Numbered from the stretch's first letter, positions 15,362-24,164 are shown. The stretch is 64,000 nucleotides of DNA from Tautonia marina (GCF_009177065.1 NZ_WEZF01000001.1:372001-436000); one strand, 5' to 3'. The notes: generated from the sequence alone by a model not told the origin. Numbers and translations are program-made.

Positions 15362-17128
15362 ATGCTCTCCGGACCCGACGCGTTCGGGTCGATCTGGGTT
15401 CTCGATTTCGAGTTCGTGGCCCGACCGGGCGATCGGCCCGAGCCGGTTTGCTTGGTCGGTCACGAACTCCGAACGGGCCAGACGGTCCGACTCTGGCAAG
15501 ATCAACTCCGGGCCCGTCGGGACGCTCCGTTCCCGGTCGGGCCCGACGCGTTACACGTGACGTTCTTCGGATCGGCGGAATGGACGTGTTACTTGGCTCT
15601 GGGTTGGGAACTCCCCGTCCGAGTCGTGGACTTGTTCGCGGAGCATCGACTCCAGACGAATTACGCGGTCCCCAAAGCGGTGCGACGGGGCTTGGTCCCG
15701 ATGGGAGACGGGTTGGTCGGGGCGTGCCGATCCCGAGGCGTCCCCGTGATCGACCCGGGGACCAAGCTAACGGAACGGGAATTGATCATGCGAGGGGGCC
15801 CGTGGACTCCGGACGAACGGGCCCGGATCGTGGCCTATTGTGAGTCGGACGTCCAAGCAACGGCGGACTTGTTCCGAGCGATGGCTCCGGGCTTGGACTG
15901 GCCCCGAGCCTTGATCCGGGGACGCTACACGTCGGCCGTTGCGAGGATGGAACACGTCGGGGTCCCGATCGACGTCCCCACGTTCGAACGGCTCCGGGAC
16001 CGTTGGGACGAGATCAAGCTCCGGATCGTGACCGGGGAAGATCGGCTCGGGTTGTTCGACGGGGTCTCATTCCGGGAAGAGACGTTCGACGCGTGGCTCC
16101 GGGCCCGGGGCTATGTCTGGCCCCGGTTCCCGTCGGGCCGACTCCGCTTGGACGATGACGTGTTCAAGGCGATGACGTCCCGATACCCGGAACTCGGCTC
16201 GGTCCGCAAGGTTCGCCAACTGCTCTCCGAGACCCGGCTCTTTCGAGCGTTGGCGGTCGGAGCGGACGGACGGAATCGGACGCTCTTGGGCCCGTTCGCC
16301 ACGTCCACGGGTCGGAACGCTCCGTCAAACTCGAAATTCATTTTCGGCCCGAGCGGTTGGGCCCGGGGCTTGATCCAACCCGAGCCCGGGACCGCGTTGG
16401 CCTATGTCGATTTCACGTCCCAAGAGTTCGGGATCGGGGCCTATCTCTCCGGGGACCGGGCGATGATCGCGGCCTACGAATCGGACCAAGACGTCTATAT
16501 CACGTTCGGGGTCCGAGCCGGGTTGATCCCGTCCGACGCGTTGACGATGGACGCGGAGACCGCGAAAGCTCGATTCGGGGCCGAACGAAAGCTCTTGAAA
16601 GCGGCGGTTCTCGGGTCTCAATACGGGCTCGGGGCCGATGGACTGGCCCAACGGATCGGGACGTCTCGGACGGAAGCGTCGGGGCTCTTGGACGCGGTCC
16701 GCCAAGCAAGCCCGAGCTATTGGGCGTGGATCGACGGGGCGGTCCGATACGCCAATTGGACCGGGACGCTTCACACGTGTCTCGGTTGGCAAACGATCCT
16801 CCGACCCGAGACCAAGCCAACGTCCCTCTTGAATTGGCCGATCCAAGCCCACGGGGCGGAGATTCTCCGCTTGGCGTGTTCCATGCTGACGGAACGCGGG
16901 GTCCGGGTTTGCTGTCCCGTCCACGACGCGGTCTTGATCGAAGCGGACGCGGACCGGATCGGGGACGCGGTGGCGGAGACCCAAGCGGTCTTGGCGGACG
17001 CATCGGGAATCGTCCTAGGCGGGCCCGTGTTGCGTTCCGACTCCAAGACCGTCCATTCTCCCGATCGGCTCTTGGAAGGCGATTCTGGGGCGTTCTGGGG
17101 CCGCTTAATGGGCTATCTCGGGGAGTGA
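15362..17128 (+). CDS. Family A DNA polymerase (PolA-like) with 3'-5' exonuclease domain
   Basis: The protein has 588 residues and lacks the 5' nuclease of cellular Pol I. The exonuclease signature is Asp15/Glu17 in VLDFEFVA and Tyr159-Asp163 in YCESD. The polymerase palm and fingers show TGRNAPSNSKFIFG (317-329), motif A with Asp350 in YVDFTSQEFGIG, motif B with Arg409, Lys413 and Tyr421 in RKLLKAAVLGSQYG, and motif C with His521-Asp522 in PVHDAVLIEA. All catalytic acids are present, so it should be active. It belongs with mobile-element PolA enzymes, in line with autonomous replication of the excised circle. No primase is seen nearby. Confidence 0.92.
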   Translation: MLSGPDAFGSIWVLDFEFVARPGDRPEPVCLVGHELRTGQTVRLWQDQLRARRDAPFPVGPDALHVTFFGSAEWTCYLALGWELPVRVVDLFAEHRLQTNYAVPKAVRRGLVPMGDGLVGACRSRGVPVIDPGTKLTERELIMRGGPWTPDERARIVAYCESDVQATADLFRAMAPGLDWPRALIRGRYTSAVARMEHVGVPIDVPTFERLRDRWDEIKLRIVTGEDRLGLFDGVSFREETFDAWLRARGYVWPRFPSGRLRLDDDVFKAMTSRYPELGSVRKVRQLLSETRLFRALAVGADGRNRTLLGPFATSTGRNAPSNSKFIFGPSGWARGLIQPEPGTALAYVDFTSQEFGIGAYLSGDRAMIAAYESDQDVYITFGVRAGLIPSDALTMDAETAKARFGAERKLLKAAVLGSQYGLGADGLAQRIGTSRTEASGLLDAVRQASPSYWAWIDGAVRYANWTGTLHTCLGWQTILRPETKPTSLLNWPIQAHGAEILRLACSMLTERGVRVCCPVHDAVLIEADADRIGDAVAETQAVLADASGIVLGGPVLRSDSKTVHSPDRLLEGDSGAFWGRLMGYLGE

Positions 17129-17203
17129 TCCGGGCCCCGAGTCCGGAGACGGAGACCCGTCTCGGGGGACGCGTCCGGGCTCCGTCGGGGGACCCGAGAG
17201 ACC

Positions 17204-17254
17204 GAGAATGAACAAAACGCGTCCGGGACTCCGGGGGAGAATGAACAAAACGCG
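17204..17254 (+). repeat. 18-bp direct repeat GAGAATGAACAAAACGCG, two copies
   Basis: Exact copies at 17204-17221 and 17237-17254 (offset 33), just before a pyrimidine-rich AT-richer tract (17262-17297). A short frame from ATG 17208 to TAA 17297 (29 codons) contains the repeat twice as MNKTRP. This may be a leader peptide, or the repeats may be iterons of an origin beside the tandem winged-helix gene. Confidence 0.6.
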
Positions 17255-17314
17255 ACCCCCTGCCTACTATTCTTCTCTTCTTACTATCTCTTCATAACAA
17301 GAGGGTAAGGGAAT

Positions 17315-18004
17315 ATGGGAGCGTCCATCTTGCACACGTTCGATATGGAGCGGTTCCGACTCCCATGTCACCACGTCGGGGACTTGGGCGGAAAAGAGTA
17401 TGTCGTCCGGCCCGACGTCTATTGGTCGAACATCCGGGGCCCGATCCCTTGGGCTTGGGTGATCCGAGCAAGCGGACTCCCCGGGCCCGGGTTGGTTGTG
17501 GCTCTGGGGTCTTGGTATCTCGTCCGACGCTTTCGGGGACACTATCGGGCCAGTGGGGAACGGTTGGCGGACGTCTGGGGACTCGGACCGACGTCCGTCA
17601 AGCTCGGGCTCCGCTTGGCGGAATCGGCGGGTCTCGTCCACGTCCAACGCTCCCCGGGACAGAAGCTCGAATTGACGCTCCGGGAAGTCCCCGAGCCCGG
17701 ACGAACGCGGAAACCGCTCCGGGGCCCGATCCCGTGGGCATGGTGGGAGACCGCGTCCAAGTTGGGTCCCGGTCCGGCTCGGGTCGGGATCGTGTGTTGG
17801 GCGGTCTCGGGTTGGGAGCATTCCCGGACGTTCGTCTTGGACCGGACCGCTTGGGCCGACGTGGGCTTGTCCCCGTGGACCGTGACTCGGGGCTTGGTTG
17901 AACTCGCATCGGCCGGACTGGTCACGTTGGACCGTTCTCGGGGACGCTCCCCGGTCGTCCGGCTCCAAGAGCGTAAACCGGAATTCCGGTTTCCTATGCA
18001 ATGA
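17315..18004 (+). CDS. Protein with two tandem winged-helix-like repeats; possible replication initiator
   Basis: The protein has 229 residues with an internal duplication. Repeat 1 (about 41-122) and repeat 2 (about 136-217) each begin RGPIPWAW and end in a winged-helix pattern: VWGLGPTSVKLGLRLAESAG in repeat 1, VGLSPWTVTRGLVELASAG in repeat 2, followed by a basic hairpin. Pairs of winged helices are typical of Rep initiators of plasmids, and the gene follows iteron-like repeats and the polymerase gene. Initiation of replication is therefore a reasonable guess, but sequence identity to known Rep proteins cannot be claimed. GAGGGTAAGGGA precedes ATG 17315. Confidence 0.65.
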   Translation: MGASILHTFDMERFRLPCHHVGDLGGKEYVVRPDVYWSNIRGPIPWAWVIRASGLPGPGLVVALGSWYLVRRFRGHYRASGERLADVWGLGPTSVKLGLRLAESAGLVHVQRSPGQKLELTLREVPEPGRTRKPLRGPIPWAWWETASKLGPGPARVGIVCWAVSGWEHSRTFVLDRTAWADVGLSPWTVTRGLVELASAGLVTLDRSRGRSPVVRLQERKPEFRFPMQ

Positions 18005-18049
18005 CATGCAACGGTAGGCACTAGACGATAAGCGTCGGACCTAGTAAAT

Positions 18050-18071
18050 TCCGCGATAGAACGCGGATTTT
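18050..18071 (+). terminator. Intrinsic terminator at the right end of the element
   Basis: Stem TCCGCG/CGCGGA (18050-18055 and 18062-18067) with loop ATAGAA, followed directly by TTTT. It would end the element's plus-strand transcription before attR. Confidence 0.6.
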
Positions 18072-18101
18072 CCCGGTTTGATTCGTGTTCGCGGAGCCGT
18101 T

Positions 18102-18145
<44 letters not shown>

Positions 18146-18612
18146 CACCTTAAGTTCGACGCCGAACACGATTTGCGTGGATCTTCTGTCTGGTGGGTTT
18201 GTCGGAACGTGGGAAAACGACGAGCGAGGATCATCGCGGAGTCGTGTTTCGGTTCTCCCCATCGTGTCGGGTCTCGGGAAGGGGAATCGAGGTGATCGGT
18301 TCCTGCGGCATTCGGCGTGGCCGACGGCCGAGGCATCGAATCGTTTGCGGGGAGATGGAGGTCGGTGGAGGCGGTCGTGCCGTGATCACCACCTCGAAAT
18401 CGCCGGCCAAGGGCGGCGACCGATGAAATGGGTTGCTTCGCTCGGGCAGTCGAGAGGTGACCGACGCCGGTTATTGGTGTGACCTCGATTGCCGCGATGG
18501 CCGGGAGGGCGAGCGTTCGGGGCGAGAAGGGCCATGCGTCGCGGCGGCCAGTCGGGTAGGCTGGAGGTCGACGGATGGGTTCTGATCGACCGAGCAGGGC
18601 GATGAGGCGAGC
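18146..18612. other. Gene-free stretch downstream of attR
   Basis: About 470 bases with no frame I would call a gene; the open frames lack a recognisable protein pattern. Before integration this would have been the DNA directly downstream of tRNA-Val. Confidence 0.45.
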
Positions 18613-19482
18613 ATGAGGAACACTCGGTGGCTGGTGCGAGCCAGTTGTTCTGGGTTCGTGCCGGCGTTGATGGTCGCGGTGGGAATCATCCTCTGCCCAA
18701 CCGCCGCCACCAAAGGTCAAGACGAAGCATCCTTGGCGCGGGGTGACGAGCCGTCGAAGGAACTCCCGATGCCTGGGGAGGTGTTCCGAGTCGAGGGCCA
18801 GACCGCCTTCCTCATCCTGCCGGAGGGGCCAAAGGCAACCGACGCGATGCCGTGGGTCTGGTATGCCCCGACCCTGCCGGGCTTGCCGGGGACCGAAGAG
18901 CGCTGGATGTTTGAGCGGTTCCTCAAGGCCGGAATTGCCGTCGCGGGGATCGACGTGGGAGAGTCGTTCGGGAGCCCGGAGGGTCGGGCTCGGTACACCT
19001 CCTTTTATGAAACACTTGTTCAGAAGCGGGGGCTTTCCCCGCGGCCCTGTCTGGTGGCGAGGAGCCGCGGTGGCTTGATGCTCTACAACTGGGCGGTCGA
19101 GCATCCCGAGTCGGTGGCGTGCATTGCCGGCATCTACCCGGTCTGCGACCTCCGCAGCTATCCCGGGCTCGACAGGGCGGCTATCGCGTATGGCATGACT
19201 CCGGAAGAACTGGCCGAACGCCTCCCGATGCACAATCCCGTGGACCGGGTCGAGGCGCTGGCGAAGGCGGGGGTGCCGATCTTCCACCTTCATGGAGACG
19301 CCGACACGGTCGTGCCGATCGAGGCGAATTCCGCCGCACTGGCTCAGCGCTACCGCGAATTTGGCGGTGAGATGACGCTGCGAGTGGTTGAGGGAGGCGG
19401 GCATACCATGTGGCACGGCTGGTTTCAGAGCCCGGAGCTTGTTGAGTTCGTGATTGCTCATGCTCCCGCAACATCAGAATGA
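18613..19482 (+). CDS. Secreted alpha/beta hydrolase
   Basis: The protein has 289 residues with an N-terminal signal peptide (basic start, hydrophobic LMVAVGIILC, then small residues), so it acts outside the cytoplasm. The catalytic triad can be placed at Ser in LVARSRGGLM (a variant of the GxSxG elbow), Asp in HGDADTVVPI and His in EGGGHTMWHG. The fold is that of the prolyl-oligopeptidase/dienelactone-hydrolase group. WMFERFLKAGIAVAGIDVG matches planctomycete hydrolases often found with polysaccharide or sulfatase genes, though none is adjacent here. The start ATG 18613 has GAGG nearby. Confidence 0.82.
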   Translation: MRNTRWLVRASCSGFVPALMVAVGIILCPTAATKGQDEASLARGDEPSKELPMPGEVFRVEGQTAFLILPEGPKATDAMPWVWYAPTLPGLPGTEERWMFERFLKAGIAVAGIDVGESFGSPEGRARYTSFYETLVQKRGLSPRPCLVARSRGGLMLYNWAVEHPESVACIAGIYPVCDLRSYPGLDRAAIAYGMTPEELAERLPMHNPVDRVEALAKAGVPIFHLHGDADTVVPIEANSAALAQRYREFGGEMTLRVVEGGGHTMWHGWFQSPELVEFVIAHAPATSE

Positions 19483-19668
19483 GGCGTGGTGATCGGGCTC
19501 AGAGTGGGGATCCTGACGAGACCGAGAGGACGGGGGCGATGAGGGGGACGCTCGGGCCGACCGATCGGCTCCCGGGGTGAAGGAGGGGGTTGCCTGGGTC
19601 CAGATCATGGTAGAGTGGTCGCAGGACCGTCTCGCAGGGTGGACGCCCAAGTTCTCAGGAGCATGATG

Positions 19669-21090
19669 ATGCGACGATGGAAGACGCTGCTGGCCGCCTG
19701 TGCCGCCGTGGTTGTGGGCGGATCGTCGGGCGTGTCCGGGGCCGAGACCCCTCAGGTCGGACAGCGGTATCCGGATTTCGTGCTGCCGAGCATCGAAGGG
19801 GGCGCTCCGGTTTCGCTCTCGCAGTTTCGGGGCAAGAAGGTGTTGTTGATCCAGTTCGCGTCGTGGTGAGCGGGCTGCCGCAAGCACGTGCCGGTCTGGC
19901 ACGACTCGACCCGAAGGTGGGTGGACGACGGACGCCTGGTCCTGCTCGGCGTGACCCAGGAACAGCATGCCGACCGGTGCCGCCTGTTCGCTCGTTGGCA
20001 GAAGTTCGAGTTCCCGATCCTTCACGACCCGATCAACGTTCTCCGGTCGCAGGCCGTGCCCATCCTTACCGCCATCGACGAGCACGGCATCGTGCGAAAC
20101 CTTCAGCCTCGTCTGGAGACGTTCGAGGCGGAATTCCTTGATCGCTCCTTCCCGGCCGAGACGGCCGAGGCCGAGAGTTCTCCTCCCCAACCGCCCGACC
20201 TTGACGCGTTGAAGGATCAAGTCCGACGAACCCGGACGGCCGACGCCTGGCGAAGCCTGGGTGATGCCCTTGTCCTGTGGGGGGGAATCGATCGGATCGA
20301 CGAGGCCATTGACGCCTATGAGCATGTCCTCGGACTTCGACCGGACGACGCCGACAGCCACTTCCGGCTTGGTGTTTGCTTCCGATTGCGGTTCGAATCG
20401 TCCCATCGACGACCCGGCGACTTCCAGGCGGCCGTCGATGCCTGGGGCGAGGCGCTCGATCGGGAACCGAACCAGTACATCTGGCGACGCCGGATCGAGC
20501 AGTACGGCCCTCGCCTGGCGAAACCGTATCCGTTTTACGACTGGGTCGACCAGGCCACTGCGGATCTTGCCACGCGAGGCGAGCCGCCGGTCCACCTGGC
20601 CGTCATGCCCACGGGAGCCGAGATTGCCCAGCCTTCACGCGAGTTCGAGGCGCTCGATCCGGTCCAACAGTCGCCCGATCCTCAGGGGCGAATCCATCGC
20701 GATCGGCTTGGACTCGTCGAGGCTGAGGTCGCCGTCGTCCCGGCGAAGGTCGGCGCTGGGGAAACCGCTCGGGTCCACGTGACCTTCCTGCCCAACGCAA
20801 TACGCAAGGCTCACTGGAATAACGAGTCCACGCCCTTGCGAATCTGGATTGATCCCCCCGAGGGCTGGCGCGTCTCTAATCGGTTGCTCTCCGCCCCTCA
20901 GGGGGACCGGCCCGAAACCAATGAGGTGCGCCGCCTCGACTTCGAGGTCGAGGTTCCCTCGACGGCAAGCGGCGTGACCCGGATCCCCGCTTTTGCGCTC
21001 TACAATGTTTGCGAGGATCTGGGGGGCGTCTGCCTCTTTCTCCGGCAGGATCTCGTCATCGAGGTCGAGGTGATGCAGGACGCGCCTTGA
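19669..21090 (+). CDS. Probable selenoprotein: redoxin domain with U-x-x-C, TPR and DsbD-alpha-like region
   Basis: Read through the TGA at 19867-19869 as selenocysteine, the frame encodes 473 residues. ATG 19669 is chosen because AGGAG lies seven bases upstream (two further ATGs precede it). Order: signal peptide (1-22), redoxin/TlpA-like domain (about 27-150) with FASW-U67-AGC70-RKH in place of the usual C-x-x-C and a cis-Pro at AVPILTAID, TPR-like helices (about 180-280), and a C-terminal beta domain resembling the DsbD alpha region (about 345-470). The sequence downstream of the TGA stays open for 1.2 kb in the same frame with normal codon bias. A GGUCU-loop hairpin follows the UGA. It is presumably an exported thiol/selenol oxidoreductase or peroxidase. 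Confidence 0.85.
19870..19913 (+). promoter_or_regulatory. Bacterial SECIS element
   Basis: Immediately after the in-frame TGA, CGTGCC (19887-19892) pairs with GGCACG (19898-19903) around the loop GGTCT (19893-19897). That is the same apical loop as in the E. coli fdhF SECIS. A lower stem, CGGG (19871-19874) with CCCG (19910-19913), completes the hairpin. The first loop G is 24 bases after the TGA, which is in the range accepted for bacterial SECIS elements. It would recruit SelB for selenocysteine insertion. Confidence 0.82.
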
Positions 21091-21115
21091 GCCGGCCTCC
21101 CTGGAAATTGCGAGA

Positions 21116-21817
21116 ATGTCGATGCGATTCAAGCGGCCTGGGATGAGCGTGGTGGTCCTCCTCGTCAGTGCCGAGAACGCGTGGGCAGGGATGCCCTCGA
21201 TCACCCTGACCGACCTGGCCAGGATGCGGATTCAGACGCTCTCATTCTTTCTGCTCGGAATCCTCATCTGCTCCTGGATTGTGCAGCGCATCTGGAACGG
21301 GCTGAGCAAGGAGTTCTCGTGGCTCCCTCGCCTGACGTTTGGCAAGGCGCTCGGCCTCATCACGCTTTGGGGGTTTCTGTTCGTCCTCATCCTCACCATG
21401 ATCTCCGGCGCCCGGGAATTGATGACTCCAGGCGCCTGGGAAAAGCAGGGGTTGACGTATACGATTGCCGATGAGTCTGCCTCGGAGGTTCCTCCCGATC
21501 CGCTCATGGAGGAACGCCGCCGGGTGCTCGATCGGCTTCGGATCGCCCTCTGGAGCTATGCCCGCAGCCACGACGGTCGCTTCCCGTCCCAGGAGGATCA
21601 GACCGCCATCCCGGACGAGGCGTGGCAGGTGCCCGACCCCTGCGGGATGCGGTATCGCTACGTGCCCGGACAGTTCGCCGACGAGGGGCACGAGCCGCTT
21701 GTCTATGAACCTGGGCTTTTTGGCCTCGATTGCCTGGTGCTGCTGACCGATGGTCGGATCGTCGTGATGAGCCTCGACGCAATTGAGCAAACGCTCGACG
21801 AGGAGCAAACCCCATGA
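21116..21817 (+). CDS. Hypothetical membrane protein
   Basis: I do not recognise a named family. The 233 residues contain a signal-like first segment ending in NAWAG, two clear membrane helices (about 41-60 and 80-99), then a soluble domain with WSYARSHDGRFPSQED and a CGMRYRYVPGQ segment. The soluble part resembles the pseudopilin-like YYxxxGxFP regions found in planctomycete proteins (DGRFPSQ), which usually sit in the periplasm. It follows the selenoprotein gene by 25 bases and overlaps the DUF1559 gene by four bases, so the three are likely one transcript. Confidence 0.65.
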   Translation: MSMRFKRPGMSVVVLLVSAENAWAGMPSITLTDLARMRIQTLSFFLLGILICSWIVQRIWNGLSKEFSWLPRLTFGKALGLITLWGFLFVLILTMISGARELMTPGAWEKQGLTYTIADESASEVPPDPLMEERRRVLDRLRIALWSYARSHDGRFPSQEDQTAIPDEAWQVPDPCGMRYRYVPGQFADEGHEPLVYEPGLFGLDCLVLLTDGRIVVMSLDAIEQTLDEEQTP

Positions 21818-22845
21818 GACGCTCGATCATCGTGGGCTCGATCATGCTCCTGCTCTTCGTTGCCCTTGCCGTCATCGGCCTGGTTGTGCCGCTTGACGTG
21901 ATGATCGCCCTGAGCTTGGGCTGGGTCTTCTTCCTCGGCCGGGTGCTGCCGGAGGTCACCATTGCCTGGGATGGGGTGGTTACGGCAGTGGTTTGCCTGG
22001 TTGTTTTCGTGGTTGGTGCCCATGCCTTTCTTCGCTGGATTGCGCAGCAGCGGATCGCGGAAGGCTCAGCAAACGCTCGACCCTGGCCGTTCCGATGGAC
22101 TGTGTCGATGATGGGGGTGATTGTCGTCATGTTCCTCGCCGGGATCGCGGCGACCGGGGTCGTCCATCAGGTCGGCTGGCTGTTGACCTCGCGCGAGCCG
22201 ATCGTGGGCTTCGTCAGTGTGGCCGCGCAGCGTGCTCAGTCCTCGAACAATCTCAAGGTGATCGGCATTGGTTTGTACAACTACCACGACTCGCACGGCA
22301 CCTTCCCGCCCGGCGGGACGTTTGATGATCGCGGCCGACCGCTCCACGGTTGGCAGGCGATGCTCTTGCCTTATGTCGATCATCAGGCGATTTACGACCA
22401 AATAACCTTCGAACTGCCCTGGAATGATCCCGCCAATCGCGACCCGTTTCAGACCGAGGTGTTGATGTTTCTCAACCCCGGAAACCCCGATCGGAGTGAT
22501 GCGACCGGGTATGCCCTCAGCCATTATGCCGGGAACGCTCGCATTCTCGGTGGGGACATGCCCCGAAGTCTGACCGACCTGACGGATGGGGCCTCCACCA
22601 CGATTCTGGCCGGCGAGGTGGTGAGCGATTTCCTTGCCTGGGGCCATCCGACCCAGTGGCGGGACCCGGCGCTCGGCATCAACCGCTCTCCCCGAGGCTT
22701 TGGAAGCTCGTTTCCCCCTGGAGGGGCGAATTTTGTGTTCGCCGATGGCTCGGTCCGGTTCGTGAAGGACTCGGTCGCTCCTCAGGTTCTCAAGGCGTTG
22801 AGTACTCCAGCCGGAAACGAAGCGATTTCCAATGGAATGTACTGA
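21814..22845 (+). CDS. DUF1559 domain-containing protein
   Basis: The protein has 343 residues. Three N-terminal membrane helices replace the single pilin-like helix of most DUF1559 members. The domain itself is standard: SSNNLKVIGIGLYNYHDSHG, FPPGG, GWQAMLLPYVDHQAIYDQI, and the C-terminal H-X9-DG-type ending GGANFVFADGSVRFVKDS. DUF1559 proteins are numerous in planctomycetes and are thought to form surface or pseudopilus-like structures. The start overlaps the upstream stop (ATGA at 21814-21817), which points to translational coupling. Confidence 0.88.
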   Translation: MRRSIIVGSIMLLLFVALAVIGLVVPLDVMIALSLGWVFFLGRVLPEVTIAWDGVVTAVVCLVVFVVGAHAFLRWIAQQRIAEGSANARPWPFRWTVSMMGVIVVMFLAGIAATGVVHQVGWLLTSREPIVGFVSVAAQRAQSSNNLKVIGIGLYNYHDSHGTFPPGGTFDDRGRPLHGWQAMLLPYVDHQAIYDQITFELPWNDPANRDPFQTEVLMFLNPGNPDRSDATGYALSHYAGNARILGGDMPRSLTDLTDGASTTILAGEVVSDFLAWGHPTQWRDPALGINRSPRGFGSSFPPGGANFVFADGSVRFVKDSVAPQVLKALSTPAGNEAISNGMY

Positions 22846-22923
22846 CGACGATGTGTTCGTCGCAGCTGACCTTGCCCAGTCTCACTCGACGAGCAGCACG
22901 TCCGAGACGAACAATAAACGAAA

Positions 22924-23721
22924 ATGTGGTCTTCGCTCATGTTTGGATATTTCGAAACCAAGCGGCAACGCCGGAACCGGATTCGTTCCCAGCCCTTTCC
23001 CAATGATTGGGATGCGATCCTGCACAGGCAGGTTCCGCTTTATCAACACCTCTCCGACCAGGATCGTCAGGAACTTCAAGGGCTCATCCAGATCTTTGTC
23101 GATGAGAAACACTTCGAGGGATGCGGCGGCTTGACGTTGAACGACGCCATCCGCGTGACGATCGCTGCGCAGGCATGCATCCTCCTCTTGCATCGCGAGA
23201 CGGACCTCTACCCTCGACTGATTTCCATTCTCGTCTATCCGAGTACCTACGTGGCCCAGGCACGCCAGCCGATCGGCGGAGGGATGGTTCTCGAAGGCGA
23301 AATTGCCCGCCTCGGCGAGGCATGGAAGGACGGGGTGGTGGTGCTGTCCTGGGACGATGTCCTCGCCGGAGCCTCAGACATTCACGACGGCCACAACGTC
23401 GTGCTGCACGAGTTCGCCCACCAGCTTGACCAGGAGAATGGTCCCGCGGACGGGGCGCCGGTCCTTGAACAGCGCAGTCAGTACGTCTCCTGGGCTCGCG
23501 TGCTCGGCAACGAATACGAGCAACTTCGCCAAGATGCCTCGCTGGGGAGACCGAGTGTGCTGGATCGGTATGGCGCGACCAATCCGGCGGAGTTCTTCGC
23601 GGTGGCGACCGAGTGTTACTTCGAAAAGCCCAAGGAACTTCAACGCTCGCATCCCGAGTTGTTCGAAGAACTCAGGGCGTACTACCACTTTGACCCGACG
23701 GAGATTCGGGAGTTGGGTTAA
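22924..23721 (+). CDS. MtfA-like zinc peptidase (M90 family)
   Basis: The protein has 265 residues, the usual MtfA length. The zinc-binding HEFAH motif lies in VVLHEFAHQLDQ, and the downstream Glu ligand is likely in NPAEFFAVATECYF. Also typical are FPNDWDAILHRQVPLYQHL near the N-terminus and LYPRLISILVYPSTYV. MtfA of E. coli is a cytosolic aminopeptidase that interacts with the repressor Mlc; whether that partner exists here is unknown. The start is uncertain (ATG 22924 or 22939). No signal peptide is seen. Confidence 0.88.
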   Translation: MWSSLMFGYFETKRQRRNRIRSQPFPNDWDAILHRQVPLYQHLSDQDRQELQGLIQIFVDEKHFEGCGGLTLNDAIRVTIAAQACILLLHRETDLYPRLISILVYPSTYVAQARQPIGGGMVLEGEIARLGEAWKDGVVVLSWDDVLAGASDIHDGHNVVLHEFAHQLDQENGPADGAPVLEQRSQYVSWARVLGNEYEQLRQDASLGRPSVLDRYGATNPAEFFAVATECYFEKPKELQRSHPELFEELRAYYHFDPTEIRELG

Positions 23722-23851
23722 GGGCGGCTTGCGTCTTCAATGCCCGTGGCCAGCATCGCCAAGGTCTGCAAGGTCACGTGCAGGAGACCCTTGCGTGACC
23801 CACGAGCAGGGAATTCTCAGGATTCTGATGACACCTGCCAGGATTCTGCGG

Positions 23852-23931
23852 TCGGTCATACCGCAATTGACCGATTTGAGGCTCATCACGCCCGGTACGA
23901 TCGTTTCGAAACGGTTTGGCACGCCCCTTGC
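23852..23931 (+). promoter_or_regulatory. Sigma-54 promoter with upstream palindromes
   Basis: TGGCAC (23917-23922), five bases, then TTGC (23928-23931) matches the -24/-12 consensus exactly. A perfect 12-bp palindrome CGTTTCGAAACG lies at 23902-23913, directly before the -24 box, and an inverted repeat TCGGTC/GACCGA at 23852-23857/23869-23874 is a candidate activator site. The only downstream gene is the 66-residue protein starting at 23964. Confidence 0.8.
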
Positions 23932-23963
23932 GAATGAGTCACTCAAGAAATGAGGGACTCATC

Positions 23964-24164
23964 ATGAATGACAGAACCTATTTCGAGCGATTGATGGCCT
24001 CTGCCGAGCGGGTTGCACACCACGCCTGGCATCCGGGGAAGGACCAGGCGATTGTGCAGTGCATCGAGGAGATCGAGATGATTGCACTCGACGGACTTAT
24101 CAGCGACGAGCAATGTGAGGTGCTCCGGACCATCCTTCAAAGCGGTTGCTCGATCGCCGCCTGA
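23964..24164 (+). CDS. Small hypothetical protein under sigma-54 control
   Basis: The protein has 66 residues and I do not recognise it. The start ATG 23964 has GAGGG seven bases upstream. It looks like a compact helical protein: RTYFERLMASAERVAHHAW, then DQAIVQCIEEIEMIALDG, then ISDEQCEVLRTILQSGCS, with two Cys residues and a His pair. It has no membrane segment or signal peptide. It stands alone behind a consensus sigma-54 promoter and is convergent with the gene at 24185, which suggests an activator-dependent stress or nutrient role. That role is inference. Confidence 0.65.
   Translation: MNDRTYFERLMASAERVAHHAWHPGKDQAIVQCIEEIEMIALDGLISDEQCEVLRTILQSGCSIAA

Noticed and set aside
19615-19869. 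A short redoxin pseudogene ending at TGA 19869 and a separate downstream gene starting at GTG 19888
   Set aside because: The TGA replaces the catalytic Cys exactly, the frame continues without interruption, and a GGTCT-loop SECIS hairpin follows. Decay or two genes is a poorer explanation than selenocysteine.
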